From: Rhizobiaceae bacterium
Lineage (GTDB): Bacteria > Pseudomonadota > Alphaproteobacteria > Rhizobiales > Rhizobiaceae
Direction of reading: 5' to 3'
NCBI GenBank assembly: GCA_028865845.1
Contig: JAGWJK010000355.1
Coordinates: 1-5,600, forward strand
DNA length: 5,600 nucleotides
Every line of letters starts with the position of its first letter. Position 1 is the first letter of the stretch. Position numbers and translations under genes: made by a program. Below are positions 1-5,392 of this stretch, piece by piece. The notes beneath the pieces are model-generated. The model was not told the origin of the DNA. It ran no database searches and worked only from the letters and a program-made list of their open reading frames with translations.

Positions 1-118
1 CGGCAGACACAAGTCGACCGGTATCGGCAAGCCGAATTTCTGGGATCGCGCCCGCTACTACAACGAGGAAAAGCGCCTCGCCGCTGCGCTTGACGAGTTG
101 GAAGACAAGTCGAAATAG
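1..118 (+). CDS. cpaF: CpaF/TadA-type pilus assembly ATPase, C-terminal end (partial)
   Basis: Only the last 38 codons are present, read from position 2 to a TAG at 116-118; the 5' part lies outside the window. The visible peptide contains the segment STGIGKPNFWDRARYYNEE and ends with LAAALDELEDKSK. A 'TG(I/M)G(K/R)P.FW(D/E)RARYY' stretch followed by a short helix rich in Ala, Leu and Glu is how alphaproteobacterial CpaF proteins usually end. CpaF is the cytoplasmic secretion ATPase of the Tad/Flp pilus (type II/IV secretion ATPase family) and powers pilin extrusion through the TadB-TadC platform. No Walker motifs are visible because they lie upstream. Identity rests on this tail plus the tadB and tadC genes that follow, with only 10 nt before the tadB start. 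In Agrobacterium the equivalent gene is called ctpG. Confidence 0.85.
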   Translation, partial: GRHKSTGIGKPNFWDRARYYNEEKRLAAALDELEDKSK

Positions 119-128
119 GACGTCCGCC

Positions 129-1136
129 ATGTTCGGTATGGATCCGACGGTGCTTTTGATAGTCGTGCTCGCGGCCGTTTCGGCGGCGGCGGTGTGCTAC
201 GGCATTCTGTTTTCCCGCATCGAGACGCAGAAGAAGGCCGAGAGCCGCGTCAACAAGGTCGCGTCGGCCGAGACCGACCGCGCCAAGGTCAAGGCGGCGC
301 GCGATCGCGTGCAGGAATTGTCGAAACGCCGCAAATCGGTGCAGGATTCGCTGAAGGATCTCGAAAAGCGGCAGCAGGAGAACACCAAGAAGAAACTGTC
401 GCTGAAAGGACGGCTGACGCAGGCTGGCCTCACGATCACGCCGGCGCGCTTCTATCTGTTCAGCGTGGCTTTTGGCCTGTTCGTCATGCTCGCTACGTTC
501 ATTGCCGGCGCTCCGCTGCCGGTCGTCCTGGGCACGCCGTTCGCCGCCGCTTTCGGTCTGCCGCGGTGGATCATCGGCTTCCTCATCAAGCGTCGGCAGA
601 ACAAATTTCTCGACGAATTCCCGAACGCACTCGATCTCATCACCCGTTCCATCCGCTCGGGCCTGCCGCTCAACGATGCCGTGCGGCTGGTGTCGAGCGA
701 ATCGCGCGAGCCGGTCAAGTCCGAATTCCGCCGCGTGGTCGAAGCGCAGCAGGTCGGCCTCAGCATGACCGACGCCTGCGCGCGCATGATGAACCACATG
801 CCGCTGCAGGAAGTGAACTTCTTCGCGATCGTCATCGCCATCCAGTCGCAGGCCGGCGGCAACCTGTCCGAAGCGCTGGGTAACCTTGCGCGCGTACTGC
901 GCGAACGCAAGAAGATGAAGGCCAAGGTGGTGGCGCTGTCCATGGAAGCGAAAGCTTCTGCCGTCATCATCGGCGCGCTGCCGTTCATCGTCGCGACGCT
1001 CGTCTATCTCACTTCGCCGCAATACATGATGATCCTGTTCACCGATCCCCGCGGCCATCTGATCATGGGGGCCGCCGGCATCTGGATGTCGGTCGGCATC
1101 TACATCATGCGCAACATGGTCAATTTCGAGATCTGA
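129..1136 (+). CDS. tadB: TadB, Tad pilus inner-membrane platform protein
   Basis: This 335-aa protein is a GspF/T2SSF-type platform subunit of the Tad/Flp pilus, working in the inner membrane with TadC and the CpaF ATPase. Residues about 7-28 form an N-terminal membrane segment. Residues 30-95 are highly charged and probably coiled-coil (ETQKKAESR, ELSKRRKS, KDLEKRQQ). Two hydrophobic stretches follow at about 107-127 and 130-152. The T2SSF domain spans about 160-290, opening with FLDEFPNALDLITRSIRSG and containing the TadB hallmark QAGGNLSEALGNLARVLRER at 241-260. The last membrane segments are near 278-294 and 310-327. Length and order fit rhizobial TadB. I chose the ATG at 129 because AGGA at 117-120 lies 8 nt upstream and the protein then starts just before its first membrane helix. 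An in-frame ATG at 90 would overlap cpaF. Likely cotranscribed with cpaF and tadC; called ctpH in Agrobacterium. Confidence 0.93.
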   Translation: MFGMDPTVLLIVVLAAVSAAAVCYGILFSRIETQKKAESRVNKVASAETDRAKVKAARDRVQELSKRRKSVQDSLKDLEKRQQENTKKKLSLKGRLTQAGLTITPARFYLFSVAFGLFVMLATFIAGAPLPVVLGTPFAAAFGLPRWIIGFLIKRRQNKFLDEFPNALDLITRSIRSGLPLNDAVRLVSSESREPVKSEFRRVVEAQQVGLSMTDACARMMNHMPLQEVNFFAIVIAIQSQAGGNLSEALGNLARVLRERKKMKAKVVALSMEAKASAVIIGALPFIVATLVYLTSPQYMMILFTDPRGHLIMGAAGIWMSVGIYIMRNMVNFEI

Positions 1137-1137
1137 C

Positions 1138-1144
1138 GGAGGAG
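1138..1144 (+). promoter_or_regulatory. Strong ribosome binding site for tadC
   Basis: GGAGGAG lies 7 nt before the tadC ATG and starts 2 nt after the tadB stop codon. It is close to the ideal anti-Shine-Dalgarno complement, so tadC has its own strong initiation site rather than relying only on coupling to tadB. Confidence 0.8.
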
Positions 1145-1151
1145 CCGCGTC

Positions 1152-2126
1152 ATGACCGATATCGCTTCCAAATTGACAGATCCGAGCATGATTATGGCCG
1201 TCTTCGTGGCGATCGCGGTCTTTGCGACGTTCTACACGATCGCCGTTCCCTTCTTCGAGCGGGGTGATCTCAGCAAGCGCATGAAGGCGGTTTCCACCGA
1301 GCGCGAACAGATCCGCGCCCGCGAACGCGCCCGCATGAATGCCGACGGCAAGGGATCGCTGCGCAACCAGAACAACCATTCGGTCCGCCAGATCGTCGAA
1401 CGCTTCAATCTCCGCAGCGCCCTCGTCGACACCAATACCATTAATCGCCTGCGTGCCGCCGGCCTGCGCTCGGAAAACGCGCTGAACATGTTCCTGGTGG
1501 CGCGCTTCCTGCTGCCGTTCCTGTTCCTGATGGTCGCGATCGTCTGGGTCTTCGTTCTCGGCAATTTCGCCGCCAAGCCGCTGCCCATCCGCCTTCTCGG
1601 GGTGATCGGCACCGCCTATCTCGGCTTCTATGCGCCGAACATCTACATCTCCAACCGCGTCTCCAAGCGGCAGAAATCCATCAAACGCGCCTGGCCGGAT
1701 GCGCTCGACCTGATGCTGATCTGCGTGGAATCGGGCATTTCCATCGAGGCCGGCATGCGCCGTGTGTCCGAGGAAATGGCCGATCAATCGCCGCCGCTCG
1801 CCGAGGAAATGGTGCTGACGACGGCCGAGCTTTCCTTCCTGCCCGATCGCCGCGTTGCGCTCGACAATCTCGCCACGCGCACGCAGATCGAAATCGTCAA
1901 ATCGGTGACGCAAGCGCTGATCCAGGCCGAGCGTTACGGCACGCCGATTTCGCAGGCCTTGCGCACGCTTGCCCAGGAAGGCCGTGACGAACGCATGAAC
2001 GAAGCGGAAAAGAAGGCCGCCGCGCTACCGCCGAAACTCACCGTGCCGATGATCGTCTTCTTCCTGCCGGTGCTCATGGCCGTCATTCTCGGCCCCGCTG
2101 CGATCCAGGTCATGGACAAATTCTGA
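1152..2126 (+). CDS. tadC: TadC, Tad pilus inner-membrane platform protein
   Basis: This 324-aa protein is the second T2SSF-type platform subunit of the Tad pilus, expected to pair with TadB in the inner membrane. A membrane segment at about 13-33 is followed by a charged cytoplasmic region (about 37-110) with several Arg/Glu-rich turns. Two further hydrophobic segments are at 115-137 and 146-166. The T2SSF domain covers about 180-312 and begins with AWPDALDLMLICVESGISIE. Near its end is the TadC-typical EAEKKAAALPPKLTVPMIVF, followed by a final helix to about residue 317 and a short MDKF tail. It starts 15 nt after tadB behind a strong GGAGGAG site, so the two are almost certainly one operon. 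No frameshift or missing segment is visible. The gene is called ctpI in Agrobacterium. Confidence 0.93.
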   Translation: MTDIASKLTDPSMIMAVFVAIAVFATFYTIAVPFFERGDLSKRMKAVSTEREQIRARERARMNADGKGSLRNQNNHSVRQIVERFNLRSALVDTNTINRLRAAGLRSENALNMFLVARFLLPFLFLMVAIVWVFVLGNFAAKPLPIRLLGVIGTAYLGFYAPNIYISNRVSKRQKSIKRAWPDALDLMLICVESGISIEAGMRRVSEEMADQSPPLAEEMVLTTAELSFLPDRRVALDNLATRTQIEIVKSVTQALIQAERYGTPISQALRTLAQEGRDERMNEAEKKAAALPPKLTVPMIVFFLPVLMAVILGPAAIQVMDKF

Positions 2127-2135
2127 CGGACAAAC

Positions 2136-2173
2136 TTGCCGGGGATGCGGGAGTCCCCGAACAATTCCGGCAA
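2136..2173 (+). repeat. Inverted repeat 9 nt after the tadC stop
   Basis: TTGCCGG (2136-2142) is a perfect complement of CCGGCAA (2167-2173). Nested within is CGGGGA (2140-2145) with TCCCCG (2154-2159) around an 8-nt loop, so the RNA could fold either as a compact 6-bp hairpin or as a longer imperfect stem. It starts 9 nt after the tadC stop codon and could protect or end the tad operon mRNA. No run of T follows it, so it does not look like a standard intrinsic terminator. Its right arm overlaps the left arm of the next palindrome (2161-2169). Confidence 0.45.
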
Positions 2174-2259
2174 AAGTGCGCAGCGGTTTTCCGTTCGGAA
2201 TTGTGAAAAAACAAAAAGTAGAACGGTTCTCGGCTTCCGTGAAAAGCGGAACCGCTCTA
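2161..2259. repeat. Double-palindrome intergenic element, RIME-like
   Basis: Two large inverted repeats sit side by side in the gap between tadC and lysE. The first is a perfect 9-bp pair, ACAATTCCG (2161-2169) with CGGAATTGT (2196-2204), around a 26-nt loop. The second pairs 2219-2230 with 2248-2259 (one mismatch, one G-U), with an inner GCTT/AAGC stem (2233-2236 with 2244-2247) closing a 7-nt loop. An A-rich stretch of about 14 nt separates them. From memory, rhizobial genomes carry many intergenic copies of related sequences, and the rhizobial intergenic mosaic element RIME1 is described as roughly 100 bp with two palindromes, which fits this architecture. Membership of that exact family is an inference without alignment. 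Possible roles include mRNA stabilisation or 3'-end processing of tadC transcripts. Confidence 0.6.
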
Positions 2260-2355
2260 GTCTCCGGTTCCGCGTGACTGGCGACGCAAGATGGACGACC
2301 ATCGGGAAGCGCGGATATGATGACGCCGCGCGCCGGGGCAATGTTCCAACCGATC

Positions 2356-2361
2356 GGAAGG
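2356..2361 (+). promoter_or_regulatory. Ribosome binding site deciding the lysE-family start
   Basis: GGAAGG ends 5 nt before the ATG at 2367. This supports 2367 over the long upstream in-frame extension, which would be translated from the repeat element. The site overlaps the 8-bp palindrome CCGATCGG (2350-2357), which could partly hide it in RNA. An in-frame GTG at 2361 is too close to the site to be a likely start. Confidence 0.65.
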
Positions 2362-2366
2362 TGCTT

Positions 2367-3011
2367 ATGTCGTCGATTGCCGTGTTTTTCAGTATTGTCG
2401 CGGCTCTTGCCATCGGGGCGATCAGCCCCGGTCCGAGCTTTGTTCTCGTGTCGCGTATCGCAGTTTCCCGCTCGCGCAGCGCCGGCCTGGCCGCAGCACT
2501 CGGCATGGGCGCCGGCGGCGTCATTTTCGCAAGCCTTGCCCTGCTCGGCCTGAATGCCTTGTTGATGCAGGTCGAATGGCTCTATCTCGGGCTGAAGATC
2601 GCCGGTGGTCTCTATCTGATCTATCTCGGCATTCGCATCTGGCGCGGCGCCTCCGAAGGGCTTGCGCTCGATGCCCCGGCCAGTCCGGCCAGCATGGCGG
2701 CAGGTCGCAATTTCTGGTTCGGGCTCGGCACGCAGCTGAGCAACCCGAAGACCGCCATTTATTACGGCAGCATCTTTGCGGCGCTCTTGCCGGCCGATCC
2801 GGCGAGAGGGCTGATGTTTGCGGTGCCCCCCGCTGTGTTCCTGCTCGAAGCCGGCTGGTACACGATCGTGGCGATCGCCTTTTCGTCGAACCGGCCGCGC
2901 GCGCTTTATTTGCGTTCAAAACGCTGGATCGACAGGGTCGCCGGCGTGGTCATGGGCGCGCTTGGCGCCCGTCTGGTGACGGAAAGCCTGCCGCGCCATA
3001 TCTGGCGGTAA
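2367..3011 (+). CDS. LysE/RhtB-family amino-acid (or small metabolite) exporter
   Basis: This 214-aa, strongly hydrophobic protein has the length and layout of the LysE/RhtB translocator family, inner-membrane exporters of amino acids and related compounds. The N-terminal helix leads into SPGPSFVLVSR (PGP at 21-23), the family signature. Helices follow at about 39-65 and 69-92. A hydrophilic loop at about 93-114 precedes QLSNPKTAIYY (NPK at 126-128), the second conserved motif. Further helices lie at about 133-142, 150-173 and 188-204, with RWIDRVAGVVMGALGARLV as the typical last one. The substrate cannot be read from sequence. The 240-nt repeat-filled gap from tadC suggests a separate transcription unit, but read-through from the tad operon is possible. 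It converges on the TPR lipoprotein gene with 6 nt between stop codons. I see no adjacent LysR-type regulator, which often accompanies this family. Confidence 0.88.
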   Translation: MSSIAVFFSIVAALAIGAISPGPSFVLVSRIAVSRSRSAGLAAALGMGAGGVIFASLALLGLNALLMQVEWLYLGLKIAGGLYLIYLGIRIWRGASEGLALDAPASPASMAAGRNFWFGLGTQLSNPKTAIYYGSIFAALLPADPARGLMFAVPPAVFLLEAGWYTIVAIAFSSNRPRALYLRSKRWIDRVAGVVMGALGARLVTESLPRHIWR

Positions 3012-3022
3012 TATCTTTTATT
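2994..3022 (+). terminator. Weak candidate terminator at the end of the exporter gene
   Basis: CGCCA (2994-2998) and TGGCG (3003-3007) form a 5-bp stem with a TATC loop just before the TAA, followed by a T-rich stretch, TCTTTTATT (3014-3022). The stem is short and the T tract begins 7 nt after it, so this is only a possible intrinsic terminator. With 6 nt between two convergent genes, some signal is expected nearby. Confidence 0.25.
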
Positions 3023-3851
3023 GCACGGACGTCTTGGCAGTGTCGCCTGCGGCGAGTTTCTGCCAGGAATTCTGCTGCGCCAGCATCGAGCGCAGATAGG
3101 CAACATTGGCGTTGGCCTGCTGCGGCGAAAGTTCCTGGCGTGCGATCTGCTCGGCTTCGGCAAACCGCCCCTGCAGGCCGACCACCAAGGCGAGGTTCTG
3201 GCGCACGCGGCTGTCGGCCCCTGGCTGCGCAACGGCGGTCCGCAGATAGCTCTCGGCGTTCTTGAGGTCGCCCGTCAGCACGTAAGACATGCCGAGGTTG
3301 GAGAGAATCGATGGTTCGTTCGGCTGCAGCACCAGGGCGTCACGATATTTGCCGCGAGCGTCGTTCGATCGGCCAAGCTGGTCGAGGATCGCACCTTCGG
3401 CCGATACCAGCCGCCAGTCGGGACGATCCGGCGTCTGCGCCTTGTCGATGGTCGCGAGCGCGTCGTCGAGCTGGCCCGTGGCGGCCTGAGCCTTGCCGTA
3501 GGCTGCAAGTACGTCGCGATCGTTCGGATGGGCAATCGCCACCTGCTGCATGACGGCCAGCGCCTGATCGTTGCGGCCGCTCATGCGCAGCGCATTGGCG
3601 TAGTTGATGCCGATATCGCGGTCTTTCGGATTGGCGTCGTAAGCCTTGCCGTAAGTGGCGGTCGCCTGCGCGAGGTCGGAAGCGTTCATGGTGTCGACCG
3701 GCTTGCTGGCAACCTTCGGGATCGAGCCGGTCGTCATCGTGTCCTTCTGGCCCGTGGTCGAGCAGCCGGCGAGCGAAAGGGCGACGAGAGCCGCCGCGGC
3801 ACTGGCAAAGAGACACGTTCTGAACGAAGAGCTGGTTGAAGAAGCGGCCAT
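3018..3851 (-). CDS. tadD: TadD-type TPR lipoprotein (Tad pilus assembly)
   Basis: This 277-aa predicted lipoprotein has an N-terminal signal of about 29 residues. A basic/serine start leads to the hydrophobic run LFASAAAALVALSLAGC, with lipobox LAGC and the lipidated cysteine at residue 30. A Ser/Thr-rich linker runs to about 58. From about 60 to 258 come tandem tetratricopeptide-like helix pairs, for example at 78-111, 147-179 and 180-213, with typical positions such as NLGMSY, GDLKNAESYLRTA and NPKDRD/QPNEP turns. TadD lipoproteins of this form act in Tad pilus assembly, probably at secretin or outer-membrane level. Nearby tadB and tadC support the assignment, but TPR lipoproteins are a broad class. 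It is on the opposite strand from tadBC, so it has its own promoter. AGGGA (minus strand, 3864-3860) lies 8 nt upstream of the ATG at 3851. Confidence 0.82.
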   Translation of the reverse strand: MAASSTSSSFRTCLFASAAAALVALSLAGCSTTGQKDTMTTGSIPKVASKPVDTMNASDLAQATATYGKAYDANPKDRDIGINYANALRMSGRNDQALAVMQQVAIAHPNDRDVLAAYGKAQAATGQLDDALATIDKAQTPDRPDWRLVSAEGAILDQLGRSNDARGKYRDALVLQPNEPSILSNLGMSYVLTGDLKNAESYLRTAVAQPGADSRVRQNLALVVGLQGRFAEAEQIARQELSPQQANANVAYLRSMLAQQNSWQKLAAGDTAKTSVQ

Positions 3852-3912
3852 GACGCTAATCCCTGAAATCCTTGAGTCCTGCGCCTGGCCTCGAATCGGA
3901 ACAGGGAAAGGT

Positions 3913-3940
3913 TTGACGCAATGTTCGCTCCAGCAATAAT
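3913..3940 (+). promoter_or_regulatory. Sigma70-like promoter for the aminopeptidase gene
   Basis: TTGACG (3913-3918) matches the -35 consensus at 5 of 6 positions, and AATAAT (3935-3940) matches the -10 consensus at 5 of 6, with a 16-nt spacer. Transcription would start around 3946-3948, giving a leader of about 54 nt before the ATG at 4001. This is the best promoter-like match I found in the window. Confidence 0.6.
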
Positions 3941-3956
3941 CTGTTAACCCTAACAG
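3941..3956. promoter_or_regulatory. Perfect inverted repeat at the predicted transcription start, possible operator
   Basis: CTGTTA (3941-3946) and TAACAG (3951-3956) are perfect complements around ACCC. The repeat begins directly after the predicted -10 box and spans the expected start site, which is a typical position for a repressor site. The bound protein is unknown. A 6-bp stem with a 4-nt loop could also form in the 5' end of the mRNA. Confidence 0.45.
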
Positions 3957-3964
3957 AGAGTTAA
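3950..3964 (-). promoter_or_regulatory. CtrA-like motif between tadD and the aminopeptidase gene
   Basis: Read on the minus strand this is TTAACTCTCTGTTAG, that is TTAA-N7-TTAG. It matches the alphaproteobacterial CtrA box TTAA-N7-TTAA at 7 of 8 defined bases, with the preferred C after the first half. It lies 99-113 nt upstream of the tadD start and just downstream of the predicted aminopeptidase start site. CtrA is known to control pilus genes in Caulobacter. Binding here is inferred from sequence alone. Confidence 0.35.
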
Positions 3965-4000
3965 TATGCGATTCCCTGAAATCATCGCCAAAGGATAGTT

Positions 4001-5392
4001 ATGGCCCCCTATCAGTTCATCGAGCGTCCTAGCCCCTTCAATTCGAAGGGCGGTTCGACGCTCCCGATCTTTGCCGTTACTCCGGCGCATATCGAGACCG
4101 GTACGATCGATCCCATCGCGCTCGATTGGGCGAAAAAGGCGGGCTACAAGGCCGAAAGTGGGTCGCTGCTGCTGATTCCGACAGAGGAAGGCCATCTTGG
4201 AGGCGCATTGTACGGCCTCGGCTCCAATCCTTCGGAACAGCCTTTTCTCACCGGCAAGCTGGCGCGCAGCCTGCCGGCGGGCGATTGGCACATCGAGACC
4301 GCGCCGCTGACGGCCAACAGGCTGTCGCTGGGCTTCGGTCTCGGCAGCTATCGCTTCGAACGCTACAAGTCGGAAAAAGTGACCGCGCCGACGCTGATGA
4401 TCCCGCGCGATGCCGATGCAGCCGACATCAAGCGCCAGCTCGCCGGCGTCTTCCTCGCCCGCGATCTCATCAATACCCCGACCAACGACATGGGTCCCGA
4501 GCAGCTCGAAGCCGCCTTCCGCGCGCTCGCCGATCACTACAAGGCGGAGATGTCCGTCATCATCGGTGATGATCTCCTCAAGCAGAATTTCCCGTTGGTC
4601 CACACCGTCGGCCGCGCCAGCGCTGATGCGCCGCGGCTTTTGGAACTGCGCTGGGGCAAGAAGGGCCATCGTCGCGTAACGTTGGTCGGCAAGGGCGTCT
4701 GCTTCGATACCGGTGGCCTCGACATCAAGCCGGCTGCCTCGATGCTGCTGATGAAAAAGGACATGGGCGGCGCTGCCAACGTCATGGGCCTGGCGCTGAT
4801 GATCATGGACGCCAAGCTGAAGGTCGACCTGCGCGTTATCATCCCAGTCGTCGAAAATTCGATTTCGGCCAATGCCTTCCGCCCCGGCGACATCTACAAG
4901 AGCCGCAAGGGCCTGACGGTACAGATCGACAATACCGATGCCGAAGGCCGGCTGATCCTTGCCGATGCGCTTTCCTATGCCGATGAGGAAGCGCCCGATC
5001 TGATGATCGACATGGCAACCTTGACGGGGGCAGCCCGCGTCGCGCTCGGTCCCGACCTGCCGCCGTTCTTCACCGACGACAACGACCTTGCCCGCGACCT
5101 GACCGAGGCGAGCCTGGAAGCCGACGATCCGCTGTGGCGCATGCCGCTCTATATGGGTTACGACAAGGATATCCGCGCCAAGTTCGCCGATATCACCAAT
5201 GCGCCTGCAGGCGGGATGGCCGGCTCGATCACCGCCGCCCTGTTCCTCAAGCGCTTCGTCACCAAGACCCCGAGCTGGGTACATTTCGACATCTACGGCT
5301 GGGCACAGAACGAACGTCCGCATTCGCCGGGCGGCGGCGAGGCGCAGGCGATCCGCGCGCTCTATCACCATATCCGCGAAAGCGTGCGATAA
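4001..5392 (+). CDS. M17 leucyl aminopeptidase family metallopeptidase
   Basis: This 463-aa cytosolic peptidase should remove N-terminal residues from peptides using two divalent metal ions. The C-terminal catalytic domain begins near 150 and holds the M17 motifs: GKGVCFDTGGLDIKP (Lys231, Asp236, Lys243), MKKDMGG (Asp254) and NTDAEGRL (Asp313, Glu315, Arg317). The spacing Lys-5-Asp-7-Lys, Asp236-18-Asp254 and Asp254-59-Asp313 is the same as in bovine lens aminopeptidase, so every metal ligand and catalytic residue I can place is present and the enzyme should be active. The N-terminal part (about 1-145) is divergent and the whole is shorter than E. coli PepA (about 500 aa), as in the short alphaproteobacterial branch of the family, so I give no pepA symbol. 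AAGGA (3991-3995) lies 5 nt before the ATG. It is transcribed divergently from tadD, probably alone, from the promoter at 3913-3940. Confidence 0.92.
   Translation: MAPYQFIERPSPFNSKGGSTLPIFAVTPAHIETGTIDPIALDWAKKAGYKAESGSLLLIPTEEGHLGGALYGLGSNPSEQPFLTGKLARSLPAGDWHIETAPLTANRLSLGFGLGSYRFERYKSEKVTAPTLMIPRDADAADIKRQLAGVFLARDLINTPTNDMGPEQLEAAFRALADHYKAEMSVIIGDDLLKQNFPLVHTVGRASADAPRLLELRWGKKGHRRVTLVGKGVCFDTGGLDIKPAASMLLMKKDMGGAANVMGLALMIMDAKLKVDLRVIIPVVENSISANAFRPGDIYKSRKGLTVQIDNTDAEGRLILADALSYADEEAPDLMIDMATLTGAARVALGPDLPPFFTDDNDLARDLTEASLEADDPLWRMPLYMGYDKDIRAKFADITNAPAGGMAGSITAALFLKRFVTKTPSWVHFDIYGWAQNERPHSPGGGEAQAIRALYHHIRESVR

Larger units (their letters stand above)
3860..3983. repeat. 11-bp direct repeat flanking the divergent intergenic region
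   Basis: TCCCTGAAATC occurs at 3860-3870 and again at 3973-3983, both in the same orientation, near either end of the tadD-aminopeptidase gap. The first copy contains the complement of the tadD ribosome binding site. The second lies 17 nt before the aminopeptidase ATG. An exact 11-bp repeat in about 150 nt is unlikely by chance but not impossible. It could be a shared regulator site or a trace of a small duplication. Confidence 0.5.

Noticed and set aside
90..128. Upstream ATG that would extend TadB by 13 residues
   Set aside because: It would overlap the end of cpaF by 29 nt, adds a polar segment not expected in the family, and the ATG at 129 has AGGA 8 nt upstream.
2161..2204. Reading the first palindrome as an intrinsic terminator for the tad operon
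   Set aside because: The right arm is followed by an A-rich stretch, not a T run, so it lacks the classic terminator tail on the plus strand, and a minus-strand reading would put the T-rich stretch before the stem.
2136..2366. In-frame upstream extension of the exporter gene from a TTG inside the repeat region
   Set aside because: The extension would translate the palindromic element into an Arg-rich peptide unrelated to LysE proteins. The ATG at 2367 has GGAAGG at 5 nt and leads straight into the first family helix.
2954..2970. Perfect 6-bp stem GGGCGC/GCGCCC with a 5-nt loop near the end of the exporter gene
   Set aside because: It lies within conserved coding sequence about 40 nt before the stop and has no T run after it. 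GC-rich codons explain it.
3021..3839. Open frame of 272 codons on the plus strand, antisense to the TPR lipoprotein gene
   Set aside because: The minus-strand product has a clear lipobox and TPR repeats, while the plus-strand product is Arg/Gly-rich and matches nothing I know. It is a shadow frame.
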